Assembly: GCF_016756395.1 (NCBI RefSeq)
Contig: NZ_AP018365.1
Coordinates: 186,001 to 250,000, forward strand
Direction of reading: 5' to 3'
DNA length: 64,000 nt
Origin: Streptomyces sp. SN-593
GTDB lineage: Bacteria > Actinomycetota > Actinomycetes > Streptomycetales > Streptomycetaceae
The notes under the pieces were generated by a model. That model was not told the origin of the DNA. It ran no database searches and saw only the letters and a program-made list of their open reading frames with translations. The first letter of the stretch is position 1. Every line of letters begins with the position of its first letter. Shown here piece after piece: positions 1 to 8,130 of this stretch. Position numbers and translations under genes: made by a program.

Positions 1-366
1 GCGGCCACGATGACCGTCGCCGCGGCGAGCGCCGGGGTCTACCGGCCCGGCTGGGGGCTGTTCGTGATCCAGCGCGCCGAGGACCTGACCGCGCTCGGCG
101 GGGTCGGCTTCCACGGCGCGCCGGACCGCGGCGCGGTCGAGATCGGCTACGACCTCGCGGCGTCGGCACGGGGCCGGGGGTGGGCCACGGACGCGGCCCG
201 CGCGCTGTGCCAGTGGGCGCTGGGGCAGCCGGACGTGGCGGTCGTCCTGGCCACCACCGAGCCCGGCAACCGCGCCTCGCAGGCGGTCCTGGAGCGCATC
301 GGCTTCGTCCGGGTCGCGGACCGCGGGGAGCTGTGGGCGTACGAACTCACCGCGATGCCCGGCTGA
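1..366 (+). CDS. GNAT family N-acetyltransferase, 5' end cut by window
   Basis: This is the C-terminal part of a GCN5-related N-acetyltransferase, which would transfer an acetyl group from acetyl-CoA to an amine of unknown identity. The frame is open to the left edge, and the first ATG at base 10 is not convincing as the true start because a full GNAT domain is about 150-180 residues and only about 120 are visible. Seen: the acetyl-CoA-binding loop region (ARGRGWATDAARAL) followed by an E-P-G-N-R-A-S stretch and the 'LERIGFVRV' segment typical of RimJ/RimL-like members. The RimJ/RimL style suggests a small-molecule or protein N-terminal substrate, but nothing nearby defines it. It converges on sbcC. 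Confidence 0.8.
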   Translation, partial: AATMTVAAASAGVYRPGWGLFVIQRAEDLTALGGVGFHGAPDRGAVEIGYDLAASARGRGWATDAARALCQWALGQPDVAVVLATTEPGNRASQAVLERIGFVRVADRGELWAYELTAMPG

Positions 367-394
367 CATCCGCGCCCCGCCGGGTTCGCGCGGC

Positions 395-3300
395 TCAGCC
401 GGCGGCGGCCCGCAGCCGCACGCTGGAGCCGTCGCGGTCCTTGACCACCCGGAGCTGCGCGGGGATACGCTGCCGCAGGTCGGCGACGTGGCTGACGATG
501 CCGACGGCGCGGTCGCGTTCGCGCAGCCCGTCCAGCACGTCGAGCACCTCGTCGAGGGTCTGCTCGTCGAGGCTGCCGAAGCCCTCGTCGATGAAGAGCG
601 TGTCCAGCCGCATGCCGCCCGCCTCGTCGGTGACGACGTCGGCCAGGCCGAGCGCCAGCGCGAGGGACGCGAAGAACGTCTCGCCGCCGGAGAGCGTCGA
701 GGTGTCGCGTTCGGTGCCGGTCCAGGCGTCCACCACCACCAGGCCCAGGCCGGACTTGGCGCGGTTGCCCGCGCGGGCGTCGCTGTGGGCCAGCGTGTAG
801 CGGCCCGCCGACATCCGCTGGAGCCGCACGCCGGCGGCCGCGGCGACCTGTTCCAGGCGCGCGGCCAGGACGTAGGTCTCCAGCTCCATCCGGTACCGGT
901 TCTCGGCCGAGTTGCCCGACGCCAGGTCCGCCAGCCGTTTGAGCCGCTCGAACTCCGCCCGGGCGGGGGCGAGTTCGCGGGCCCGGGCGGTGGCGACCCC
1001 GGTCAGGCGGTCCAGTTCCCGGCAGCGGGTCGCGGCGGCGGACTCCGCCGCGGACGCGTCCCGCAGCCGCCGGTGCGCCTGGTCGGCGTCCGCCCGTGCG
1101 CGTTCGGGGGCCGCGGGCGGCAGCGCGGCGGCGGCAGCCGGCTCCGGTGCGGCGAGCGCCGCCTCGATCGCGGCCTCCTCGCGCTCCCAGGCTGCCACGT
1201 CCCGCTCGGCGCGGGCCAGTTCGGCCGGCGGCAGCAGCGCCGCGGCGGCCTCGGCTGGCGACCCGAACCCGGCCGTACGGGCGGCCGCGGCGAGCGCGGC
1301 GGCCGCGTCGGCGAGCTGTCGCTCGCAGTCGGCGCGGTCCCTCGCCGCGTCGGCCGCGCGTTCCAGCCGGGCGATCCGCGCGCTCAGGTCCGCGTGCCGG
1401 GCCCGTACGGTGGCGTGGCCGGCGCGCGCCCTGGCCAGTTCTTCCGCCACCTGCCGGTGCTGCTCGTCGAGTTCCTCGCGCCGGGAGGTGCGCGCCGCGG
1501 TCCGGCTGAGGGCCTGCTCGCGCTGGGCGGTCCGCCGCTGGTGCTCCTCCTCGGCCCGGGCCAGGTCGCGGCGCGCGTCGGCGAGACCGCCGGCGCCGCG
1601 CACCGCGGCCGCGTGCTCGGCGGCGGCCTCCGCGTGGGCGGCGACGAGTGCGGGGTACGGCGCGGTCCCGGCGGCGGCGCCCGCCGCGTCGAGGGCCGCG
1701 CGCAGCCGGGCGGTCGTCTCGCCCGCCGCGGTGTGCGCCGAACGGCGCCGCTCGTAGGCGGCGTTCGCGGCGTCCTCGTCGGCGGAGCTGACCTGCCGGC
1801 CGGCCTCGGGCCGGGCCGGGGCGGGGTGGTCCTCGGCGCCGCACACCCGGCACGGCTCGCCGTCGACCAGGCTCGCGGCCAGTTCCGCGGCGATCCCGGC
1901 GATCCGGGCCTCCCGGGCGTCCTGCCACGCCTCGCGGGCGTCGGCGGCGAGGTCCCGCGCCTCGCGCGCGGCCTGCTCCGCCCGAGTCACCTCCGATGCC
2001 AGCCGGTCCCGTTCGGCCGCGGCGTCCCGGCGGGCCCGGGCCGACTCCACCTTCCCGGCCAGGCCCTCGGCGCGCGCGGCGGACTCCGCGGCGGCCTCCA
2101 CCCTGTCCTGGAACCGGCCGCGCTCCCCCGCCCAGCGCTCCAGCCACGCCTGCGCCTCGCGCACCGCGCCCTCGTCCGCGCGTTCCTCGCGGGCCAGCGC
2201 CTCCCGACGGCGGCCGATGTCCTCCAACCGCGCCTCCGTCGCTGCGGCCGCGGCCAACCCTCCCAGTTCCTCCCGCAGTTGCCCGACCCTGCGGGCGATC
2301 GCGGCGTCCGGGCCCCCGGCGGCCCGCTCCCCCACCCGGACCGCGCCCTCACTCGCCCGCTCCACCCCCGGGCCCGGTCGGCCGTCGGCTGCGGAGCGCG
2401 CGGCGCCCGCACCGTCCCGCTCCCCTCCACCGCCCGTGCCCGGCGCGCTCCCAGCGGCCGGAGGGGGCTCGGTGTCCCGGCGGTCCCCCGCCGCGGCGCC
2501 GGCCCGCTGGGCGGGCAGCACCTCCGAGCCGCCGCCCCGGGCCGCCGGCGGCCTCCCGGCCACCTCCCCGTCCCGCACCTCCCCGTCCCGCGCGAGGAGT
2601 TCGCCGACGGCCGCGGCCGCCTTCCGCGTCTCCCGCTCGGCGGCGCGGGCCTCCTCGCAACGAGCGGCCGCCTTCCCGTGCAGGCCCAGCGCGGGATCGA
2701 CGGTGAGGGCGCGCCGGGCCCGATCGAGGCGGGCCCGGACGGCACGGCGGGCGTCCTGCTGCGCGGCGGCCTCGTCCGCCCGCGCGCGGGCCTCGCGGTA
2801 CCGGCCCTGGAGGGCGGCAAGTTCGCGTGCGGCGGCGGCCTTCTCGGCGGCGTCGAGGTGCGCGTCCTCGGCGAGGCGTACGGCACTGCGGGCGATGTCG
2901 TACCGCTCCCGGGCGTCGGAGCGGGCGAGGGCGGCATCGGCGAGCAGGGCCGTGTCGAAGCCTGAGCCGGGGTCCGTGCCGGCCCCGGGGGCGGCGTCGT
3001 CGTGCCCCGCCGCCTGCCGCATCCGCGCCGCGATCTGCCGCAGTTCGCCGTCGGCCGCGGCGAGCCGCTGGTCGGCCTCCTGCCGGCGGTCACGCAGCCA
3101 GCGTTCGACGGCCCTGAACCGGCGGGTGTCGAAGAGACGGCCGAGCAGCGCGGCCCGCTCCACCGCGCCCGCGCGCAGGAACGTCGCGAACTCGCCCTGC
3201 GGCAGCAGCACCACCTGGCAGAACTGCTCGCAGCTCATCCCGACGAGTTGCCGCACCTCCTCCCCGATCTCCTGGTGCGACTTCGACACGCCCCGCCACT

Positions 3301-3667
3301 CGCCGCCGACGTGCTCACGCAGCAGGGTGACCGCCTTGTCCACGGTGGTGCCGGTGCCGCGCTTCTTGGCGCGCACCTGTTCCGGGCGCCGGGTGACCTC
3401 CAGCCGCCGCCCGGCGAGGGTGAGTTCGAGTACCACCTCGGTCGCGGTGCCGGCGGCGGCGTGGTCGCTGCGCAGCCGGTTGGCCGGCCGGGCTCCGGGC
3501 ACCTGTCCGTACAGCGCGTAGCAGACCGCGTCGAGGACGGAGGTCTTGCCGGCGCCGGTGGGCCCGTGCAGCAGGAACAGCCCCGCGGCGGACAGCTCGT
3601 CGAAGTCGACGTGCTGGGTGCCGGCGAAGGGGCCGAACGCGGTGAGGTCGAGGCGGTGCAGGCGCAT
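395..3667 (-). CDS. sbcC: SbcC, ATPase subunit of the SbcCD nuclease
   Basis: This is the SMC-like ATPase partner of SbcD (Rad50 homologue), which opens and processes hairpin and blocked DNA ends. It has about 1090 residues, usual for actinobacterial SbcC. Seen: Walker A GPTGAGKTS near residue 35, a long coiled-coil region rich in A/R/E, a zinc-hook CRVC near residue 605, the ABC signature LSGGETFF near residue 990, and Walker B LFIDEGFGSLD near 1020. The ATG start overlaps the sbcD stop (ATGA), so the two are translationally coupled. Oddity: roughly residues 355-450 form a low-complexity Gly/Pro/Arg-rich stretch (for example RDGEVRDGEV) interrupting the first coiled-coil arm. The identification is firm. 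Confidence 0.95.
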   Translation of the reverse strand: MRLHRLDLTAFGPFAGTQHVDFDELSAAGLFLLHGPTGAGKTSVLDAVCYALYGQVPGARPANRLRSDHAAAGTATEVVLELTLAGRRLEVTRRPEQVRAKKRGTGTTVDKAVTLLREHVGGEWRGVSKSHQEIGEEVRQLVGMSCEQFCQVVLLPQGEFATFLRAGAVERAALLGRLFDTRRFRAVERWLRDRRQEADQRLAAADGELRQIAARMRQAAGHDDAAPGAGTDPGSGFDTALLADAALARSDARERYDIARSAVRLAEDAHLDAAEKAAAARELAALQGRYREARARADEAAAQQDARRAVRARLDRARRALTVDPALGLHGKAAARCEEARAAERETRKAAAAVGELLARDGEVRDGEVAGRPPAARGGGSEVLPAQRAGAAAGDRRDTEPPPAAGSAPGTGGGGERDGAGAARSAADGRPGPGVERASEGAVRVGERAAGGPDAAIARRVGQLREELGGLAAAAATEARLEDIGRRREALAREERADEGAVREAQAWLERWAGERGRFQDRVEAAAESAARAEGLAGKVESARARRDAAAERDRLASEVTRAEQAAREARDLAADAREAWQDAREARIAGIAAELAASLVDGEPCRVCGAEDHPAPARPEAGRQVSSADEDAANAAYERRRSAHTAAGETTARLRAALDAAGAAAGTAPYPALVAAHAEAAAEHAAAVRGAGGLADARRDLARAEEEHQRRTAQREQALSRTAARTSRREELDEQHRQVAEELARARAGHATVRARHADLSARIARLERAADAARDRADCERQLADAAAALAAAARTAGFGSPAEAAAALLPPAELARAERDVAAWEREEAAIEAALAAPEPAAAAALPPAAPERARADADQAHRRLRDASAAESAAATRCRELDRLTGVATARARELAPARAEFERLKRLADLASGNSAENRYRMELETYVLAARLEQVAAAAGVRLQRMSAGRYTLAHSDARAGNRAKSGLGLVVVDAWTGTERDTSTLSGGETFFASLALALGLADVVTDEAGGMRLDTLFIDEGFGSLDEQTLDEVLDVLDGLRERDRAVGIVSHVADLRQRIPAQLRVVKDRDGSSVRLRAAAG

Positions 3668-4830
3668 CAGTCGCGCTCCGTCCGTACGGCGTCGGCCCGC
3701 ACCGCGTCGAACGCGTCCCGCAGCACGCCGCGTTCGGCCCGGTCGGGGGTGGTGCCCCGGACGTGCGCGACGAAGTCCTCGGCGATCTGCCGGTCGGTCC
3801 GGCCGCGCAGCCTGCGGGCGTAGGTGGCCAGTGGGTCCTCGGCCTCCCGGTCCGGCTCGAAGGCGAGCGCGAGGACGTGCGGGAAGCGCTGGGCGAGGGC
3901 GGCCATGGGTTCGTGCGGGCGGTGGGGGTCGGTCAGGGTCGCCTCGACCCAGGAGCCGGTGTGCGGTTCGAGCGCGGGGTCGGCGAGCAGGTCGTCGAGG
4001 CGGCCGCGCAGCCGGGCGAGCGGGCGCGGCACCGGGGTGTCCAGGCGCCGCGCGCCGACCGCGCCCTGCGGATCGAGGTCGACCAGCCACATGCTCTTGC
4101 GGTGGTGCTGCTCGGAGAAGGAGTAGGCGAGCGGCGAACCGGAGTACCGCACCCGGTCGTTGATGCTCTGGCAGCCGTGCAGGTGGCCGAGCGCGACGTA
4201 GTGGACGCCGTCGAACACCTCGGCGGGGACCGCCTCCACACCGCCCGCGGTGATGTCGCGCTCGCTCTCGCACGGGGCCGCTCCGGTGACGAAGGCGTGC
4301 GCGGCGACGACGGCGCGGGTGCCGTCCGGCCGGGTGGCGAGGTCGGCCCGCACCCGGTCCATGGCGGCGCCGAGGACCGCGGTGTGGTCGGCCCGCTCGG
4401 CGTCGAACTCGGCCCGTACCAGAGCCGGTTCGAGGTAGGGCAGGCCGTAGACGGCGACGTCGCCGTGCGGCGGGTCGGGCAGCAGCACGGGGTGGTGGCA
4501 GGTCGCGGGGTCGGTGCGCAGGTGGACGCCGGCGCGGCCCATCAGCCCGGCTCCGACACCGAGCCGGCGCGCCGAGTCGTGGTTGCCCGAGGTCAGGACG
4601 GTCGGCACGCCGAGGTCGGCGAGCGCGTGCAGCACCCCGTCGTAGAGCTCGATCGCGGCCAGCGGGGGCACCGCGCGGTCGTAGACGTCGCCCGCCACGA
4701 TCACGGCGTCGACCTGTTCGGTGCGCGCGGTGGCCACCAGGTGGTCGAGGAAGGTGCGCTGGGCGCCGAGCATGCTCACCCGGTGGAAGGACCGACCGAG
4801 GTGCCAGTCCGAGGTGTGCAGGAATCTCAC
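3667..4830 (-). CDS. sbcD: SbcD, nuclease subunit of SbcCD
   Basis: This is the metal-dependent exonuclease/endonuclease subunit (Mre11 homologue) acting with SbcC on DNA hairpins and double-strand ends. Calcineurin-like phosphoesterase motifs are visible: HTSDWHLG at the N-terminus, GDVYDR near residue 50, SGNHD near 85 and a later GHLHG. About 387 residues, normal length. I chose the GTG at 4830 because it places HTSDWHLG right after the start, as in homologues, and a GGAG lies about 8 nt upstream. The open frame continues further upstream but looks non-coding. It is the first gene of a two-gene operon with sbcC, with a 4-nt stop/start overlap. Confidence 0.95.
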   Translation of the reverse strand: MRFLHTSDWHLGRSFHRVSMLGAQRTFLDHLVATARTEQVDAVIVAGDVYDRAVPPLAAIELYDGVLHALADLGVPTVLTSGNHDSARRLGVGAGLMGRAGVHLRTDPATCHHPVLLPDPPHGDVAVYGLPYLEPALVRAEFDAERADHTAVLGAAMDRVRADLATRPDGTRAVVAAHAFVTGAAPCESERDITAGGVEAVPAEVFDGVHYVALGHLHGCQSINDRVRYSGSPLAYSFSEQHHRKSMWLVDLDPQGAVGARRLDTPVPRPLARLRGRLDDLLADPALEPHTGSWVEATLTDPHRPHEPMAALAQRFPHVLALAFEPDREAEDPLATYARRLRGRTDRQIAEDFVAHVRGTTPDRAERGVLRDAFDAVRADAVRTERD

Positions 4831-4990
4831 GCCGCCGCTCCGAACCGCACCCGTCCCCCTCACCGTTCCGGGCGTCCGCCCGCCGACCAGCACCGTACTA
4901 CCGATCACCGCGCGCCTTTGACCGCACACCCCCGATGGGCCCGCGCGTCCTGGCCGGCCCGCCCGGCCCCGGGGCCCGGCCCGGCGCCGC

Positions 4991-5023
4991 ACCCGGCACC
5001 CGGCACCCGGCACCCGGCACCGG
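4991..5023. repeat. Heptamer tandem repeat upstream of sbcD
   Basis: ACCCGGC occurs four times in tandem and then a partial fifth copy (ACCGG), inside the 212-nt gap between the YigZ gene end and the sbcD start. It is a simple repeat likely to vary in copy number between strains. No function is implied by the sequence alone. Confidence 0.85.
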
Positions 5024-5042
5024 TGGACGGCCGGGGCGGGGG

Positions 5043-5672
5043 TCAGGAGACGTCCACGTACGCGCTGCCCTCGGTGGCGCAGGCGGCGGCGCCGGAGGTG
5101 GCGTCGGCGAGCCAGGAGCGAAACGCGGCGACGTCGGGTTCCGGCACGCCGAGGTGGAAGGTGACGTCGGCGCCGTACTCGACCTCGCGCACCGCGTGGC
5201 CGGCGGCGCGCAGTTCGTTCTCCAGCCGTCCGGCGCGCTGGTGGCCGACGGTGACGGTGAGCAGCGCGAGCAGCCGCCGCTCGACGGTGCCGACCGTGTC
5301 GAGCGCCGCGGACACGGCGCCGCCGTAGGCGCGGGCCAGCCCGCCGGCACCGAGTTGCACGCCGCCGTAGTAGCGGGTCACGACGGCCACGGTGTCGCGC
5401 ATCTCGCGGCCCAGCAGCACCTGGAGCATGGGGGTGCCGGCGGTGCCGCCGGGCTCGCCGTCGTCGCTCGCCCGGTGCAGGCGGCCGTCGGGACCGACGA
5501 CGTACGCGAAGCAGTTGTGGGTGGCGGCCGGGTGCTCCCTGCGGACCGCGCGCACGAACGCCTCGGCCTCCTCCTGGCTGGGGGCCGGGGCCAGCGCGCA
5601 CCGGAACCGCGAGCGTTTGATCTCGCTTTCGTACACGCCCGGGCCCGCCACCGTGAGATACCGATCCACCAC
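5043..5672 (-). CDS. YigZ/IMPACT family protein
   Basis: This is a 209-residue protein of the YigZ (IMPACT N-terminal, UPF0029) family, related to eukaryotic IMPACT, which influences translation control. The bacterial role is unsettled. Seen: the family core 'KRSRF' near residue 20, 'HNCFAYVVG' near 52, 'DDGEPGGTAGTPML' near 70 and 'VVTRYYGGVQLGAGGLARAY' near 98, followed by a small C-terminal ferredoxin-like domain. Full length, single gene, reading away from the inverted-repeat element at 5684-5849. That element lies 11 bp upstream of the start codon, so it occupies the promoter region and may affect expression. Confidence 0.9.
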   Translation of the reverse strand: MVDRYLTVAGPGVYESEIKRSRFRCALAPAPSQEEAEAFVRAVRREHPAATHNCFAYVVGPDGRLHRASDDGEPGGTAGTPMLQVLLGREMRDTVAVVTRYYGGVQLGAGGLARAYGGAVSAALDTVGTVERRLLALLTVTVGHQRAGRLENELRAAGHAVREVEYGADVTFHLGVPEPDVAAFRSWLADATSGAAACATEGSAYVDVS

Positions 5673-5683
5673 CTGTTCAGCCT

Positions 5684-5849
5684 AAGGGCTGTCCCGCATT
5701 CCCCGACGGGCGTGCGACGACAGCTACGGCGCCTCGCTTCGTTGTCGGGCTCATCCACATACGACCCGGTATGAGGACGACCCTCCGCCTTGCGATCCAC
5801 CGCATCTGACGCCGCACGCTGATCCGCCGGGGATTGCGGGACAGCCCTT
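5684..5849. mobile_element. MITE-like element with 21-bp terminal inverted repeats
   Basis: A 166-bp non-coding unit bounded by AAGGGCTGTCCCGCATTCCC(C) on the left (5684-5704) and its reverse complement on the right (5829-5849), with 20 of 21 positions matching. An internal palindrome CATAC-N6-GTATG is present. There is no transposase. The G+C pattern and lack of codon bias differ from the flanking genes. No clear target duplication is visible. From memory, similar GGGGATTGCGGGACAGC-ended sequences are common between Streptomyces genes, but I could not search. The same right-end sequence occurs alone at 39469-39484. Confidence 0.75.
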
Positions 5850-5953
5850 GGTGCGGCGGGAATCATGGCGCCGGGTGGGGCGTTGACCGGGCAGGACGCG
5901 CGGGGAAGCGCGCGGACGACGGGCGGGTCCGAGGCGAGGGGCTGGTTGGCGGT

Positions 5954-6358
5954 ATGTACGCGGACACGGACAGGGCGCGGAAGATCCTGACCGAGGGCGG
6001 TGACACCTGGGCCGTGGTCGGCCTGTCGAACAACGCCTCGCGGCCGGCCTACGGGGTGGCGGCGGCGCTCCAGCGCTTCGGAAAGCGCGTGGTTCCGGTG
6101 CACTTCAAGGCCGAGACGGTCCACGGCGAGCAGGGGTACGCGAAGCTTGCGGACATCCCCTTCCCGATCGACGTGGTGGATGTCTTCGTGCACTCCGCGT
6201 GGGCTGGCGCGGTGGCCGACGAGGCGGTGGAGGCGGGTGCCAAGGCGGTCTGGTTCCAGCTCGACGTGATCGACGAGAAGGCGTACGAGCGGGTGCGCGC
6301 CGCCGGGGTCGACATGGTGATGGACCTGTGCCCCGCGATCGAGATACGGCGGCTCTGA
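5954..6358 (+). CDS. CoA-binding (YccU-type) protein
   Basis: This is a 134-residue Rossmann-like CoA_binding domain protein of the YccU family. Seen: 'VGLSNNASRPAYGVAAAL' near the N-terminus (the dinucleotide-type loop), 'VVDVFVHSAW' mid-protein and 'MDLCPAIE' near the C-terminus, where the Cys is conserved in the family. Members bind CoA, but the cellular role is unknown. I chose the ATG at 5954 because it starts immediately before the conserved domain and has GAGGGG about 10 nt upstream; the frame also runs 40 codons further upstream through non-conserved sequence. The MITE-like element ends about 100 bp upstream. Confidence 0.88.
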   Translation: MYADTDRARKILTEGGDTWAVVGLSNNASRPAYGVAAALQRFGKRVVPVHFKAETVHGEQGYAKLADIPFPIDVVDVFVHSAWAGAVADEAVEAGAKAVWFQLDVIDEKAYERVRAAGVDMVMDLCPAIEIRRL

Positions 6359-6392
6359 GCGGGCCGAGGCGCTGAGCAGCGGGGCGGGGCCC

Positions 6393-6410
6393 GCCGACCC
6401 CGGGGTCGGC
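6393..6410. terminator. Hairpin between convergent genes
   Basis: A perfect 18-nt palindrome GCCGACCCCGGGGTCGGC lies 35 nt past the stop of the CoA-binding gene, which faces the YbaK gene on the other strand. It could form a G/C stem, as Streptomyces terminators often do without a U tract. Just downstream, GGCGGGTCCGCGCG is repeated. Confidence 0.45.
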
Positions 6411-6538
6411 GCGGTCGAGGGACGCGGGTCCGGCGGCGGGTTCGCCGGGCACGGCGGGTCCGGTCAGCCCGGTCGGCATGGTGAGCCGGCGCGGTCGGCC
6501 GGCGCGGCGGGTCCGCGCGGCGTGGCGGGTCCGCGCGT

Positions 6539-7069
6539 TCAGACGCCGAGGCCGTCGAGCAGCACCGCGCCGGGCAGCGACGCGACCAGTTTGCCGGGCA
6601 CGATGAGCTTGCCGCGCCGCGCTCCGCTGCCGATGACCACGTAGGGCTTCTCGGCCACGGCGGCGTCCACGAGGAGGGGCCAGCCGTCCGGCAGCCCGAC
6701 CGGGGTGATCCCGCCGTACTCCATGCCCGTCGCGCTCACCGCGGTGTCCATCGGGGCGAAGGACGCCTTGCGGGCCCCGAGGTGGCGGCGGACGGTGCCG
6801 TTGACGTCGACCCGGGTGGTGGAGAGCACCACGCAGGCGGCGAGGGTCACCTCGCCGCCTCGCTTGCCCGCGACCACGACGCAGTTGGCGGACTGCTCCA
6901 GCAGCTCGCGGCCGTAGGCCAGCACGAAGTCCGCGGTGTCCGCCTTGTCGGGGTCGGTGTCCACGTGCACCATGTCCGCGGTCACCGCGGCGGCGACCGG
7001 CGCGGGCAGCAACTCGCGTCGCTCGGTGGCGGGCAGGGCGTCGTCGAATGAGCCGATCGGTGCGCGCAT
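6539..7069 (-). CDS. YbaK/EbsC-type aminoacyl-tRNA deacylase domain protein
   Basis: This is a 176-residue stand-alone YbaK/ProX-type editing domain. Known members hydrolyse mischarged aminoacyl-tRNA, typically Cys-tRNA(Pro) or Ala-tRNA(Pro), in trans. Seen: 'CVVVAGKRGG' near residue 65 with the conserved lysine, 'RVDVNGTVRRHLGARKASF' near 90 and 'GGITPVGLP' near 120, the usual order for the family. It starts at the ATG that follows a short spacer, and no gene is coupled to it. The exact tRNA specificity cannot be read from the sequence. Confidence 0.9.
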   Translation of the reverse strand: MRAPIGSFDDALPATERRELLPAPVAAAVTADMVHVDTDPDKADTADFVLAYGRELLEQSANCVVVAGKRGGEVTLAACVVLSTTRVDVNGTVRRHLGARKASFAPMDTAVSATGMEYGGITPVGLPDGWPLLVDAAVAEKPYVVIGSGARRGKLIVPGKLVASLPGAVLLDGLGV

Positions 7070-7305
7070 ACCGGCAATCTAGCAACGCCGGCCGGGTGGT
7101 CGCGCAGGCCGGCGGCACGCCGTCGAGCGGGGTCGGGCTGCGTCGTGCGAGGTGCCGGCGCGCCCCCGGCGCACGCACGGCGGGGGTGCCCTGACCGGTG
7201 GCGGGGCGGCGGCCCGCGCGCGTCGTGCGGAGCGGCGCCGGTGCCGGGTGGGGGTGCGGGCAGGGGCACCGCCGGGTGCGGGTGCCGCGCGGGTGCCGGT
7301 GCCGG

Positions 7306-8067
7306 TCAGGCTCCGGCGGGGGTCTCCAACCCCGGGAGGTCGAGGCGCTGTTCGGGCGGCACCCCAGCAGGGTCCGGGGTCGGAGCCGGGGTGCGCAGGG
7401 GCGGCTGCCAGCCGGTGTCGGCCGCCCAGCGGCGCACGATCCTGGCGGGGGCGCCCGCCACCACCGCGTGGTCGGGCACCTCCCCCCGTACGACGGAGCC
7501 CGCGGCCACGACCACGTTCCGGCCGAGCCGGGCGCCGGGCAGCACCACGCTGTCCACACCCAGCCAGCTACCGGAGCCGATCTCCACGGGCGCGGAGCTG
7601 GGCCACTGCTCGCCGATCGCCTGGTCGGGGTCCTGGTAGGAGTGGTTGGTGCTGGTCACGTAGACGTTCGGGCCGCAGTAGACCTTGTCGCCGATGGTGA
7701 TCGGCGCCATGGCCACCACGTGGCTGTCGCGGCCGATGACGACGCCGTCGCCGATGCGGATCACCGGGTCGGGGCCGTAGTCGAGGTCGGCGGGCGCCAG
7801 GCCGACGGTCAGGGTGACCTGCTCGCCGATGATGCAGCACGCGCCGAGGTGGATCCACGGCTCCCCGAAGACGGTGCCCTGCGGGAAGGCGAGCCGCGTG
7901 CCCCAGCCGATCCGGCCGAAGCTCAGCAGCCCGGGGCGCTCCGCGGTGACCGCGCCCGCGTTCTGCACGCGGCGCCAGGCGCGGTGCACCAGGCGGGTTG
8001 TGGCGCGCCGGCGCCAGGCCGCGGCGCCGGACATCAGGGAGAAGAACACGTTCTCGTTCTCGCGCAC
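7306..8067 (-). CDS. Hexapeptide-repeat acyltransferase (LbH family)
   Basis: This is a 253-residue left-handed beta-helix acyltransferase resembling maltose/galactoside O-acetyltransferases and WcaF-like enzymes. Such enzymes form trimers and acetylate a sugar or other hydroxyl using acetyl-CoA. Seen: repeated [LIV]-G-x4 hexads (IRIGDGVVIGRDSHV, ITIGDKVYCG, VEIGSGSWLG, ARLGRNVVVAAGSVV), the loop with the catalytic-type His 'TSTNHSYQDP', and 'VVAGAPARIVRRW' at the C-terminal end of the helix. The GTG at 8067 is chosen because the conserved sequence begins soon after; the SD is weak. It is divergent from another LbH protein at 8131, with a 12-nt palindrome between them. Confidence 0.85.
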   Translation of the reverse strand: MRENENVFFSLMSGAAAWRRRATTRLVHRAWRRVQNAGAVTAERPGLLSFGRIGWGTRLAFPQGTVFGEPWIHLGACCIIGEQVTLTVGLAPADLDYGPDPVIRIGDGVVIGRDSHVVAMAPITIGDKVYCGPNVYVTSTNHSYQDPDQAIGEQWPSSAPVEIGSGSWLGVDSVVLPGARLGRNVVVAAGSVVRGEVPDHAVVAGAPARIVRRWAADTGWQPPLRTPAPTPDPAGVPPEQRLDLPGLETPAGA

Positions 8068-8073
8068 ACCGCC

Positions 8074-8085
8074 ACCGTATACGGT
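8074..8085. promoter_or_regulatory. 12-nt palindrome between divergent LbH genes
   Basis: ACCGTATACGGT is a perfect palindrome located 7 nt upstream of the minus-strand start and 46 nt upstream of the plus-strand start. It is one of the few A/T-containing spots in a 63-nt divergent promoter region. It may be a regulator site or an overlapping promoter -10; the sequence does not decide between these. Confidence 0.35.
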
Positions 8086-8130
8086 GCTGCTGGACGGTGG
8101 TGGAGCGGCGCGAAATCGGACGGAGCGGGG

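Noticed and set aside
147..2147. Long open frames antisense to or out of frame with sbcC
   Set aside because: They follow from the extreme G/C third-position bias; sequences are Arg/Pro/Gly-rich without domains, while sbcC has all ATPase and hook motifs.
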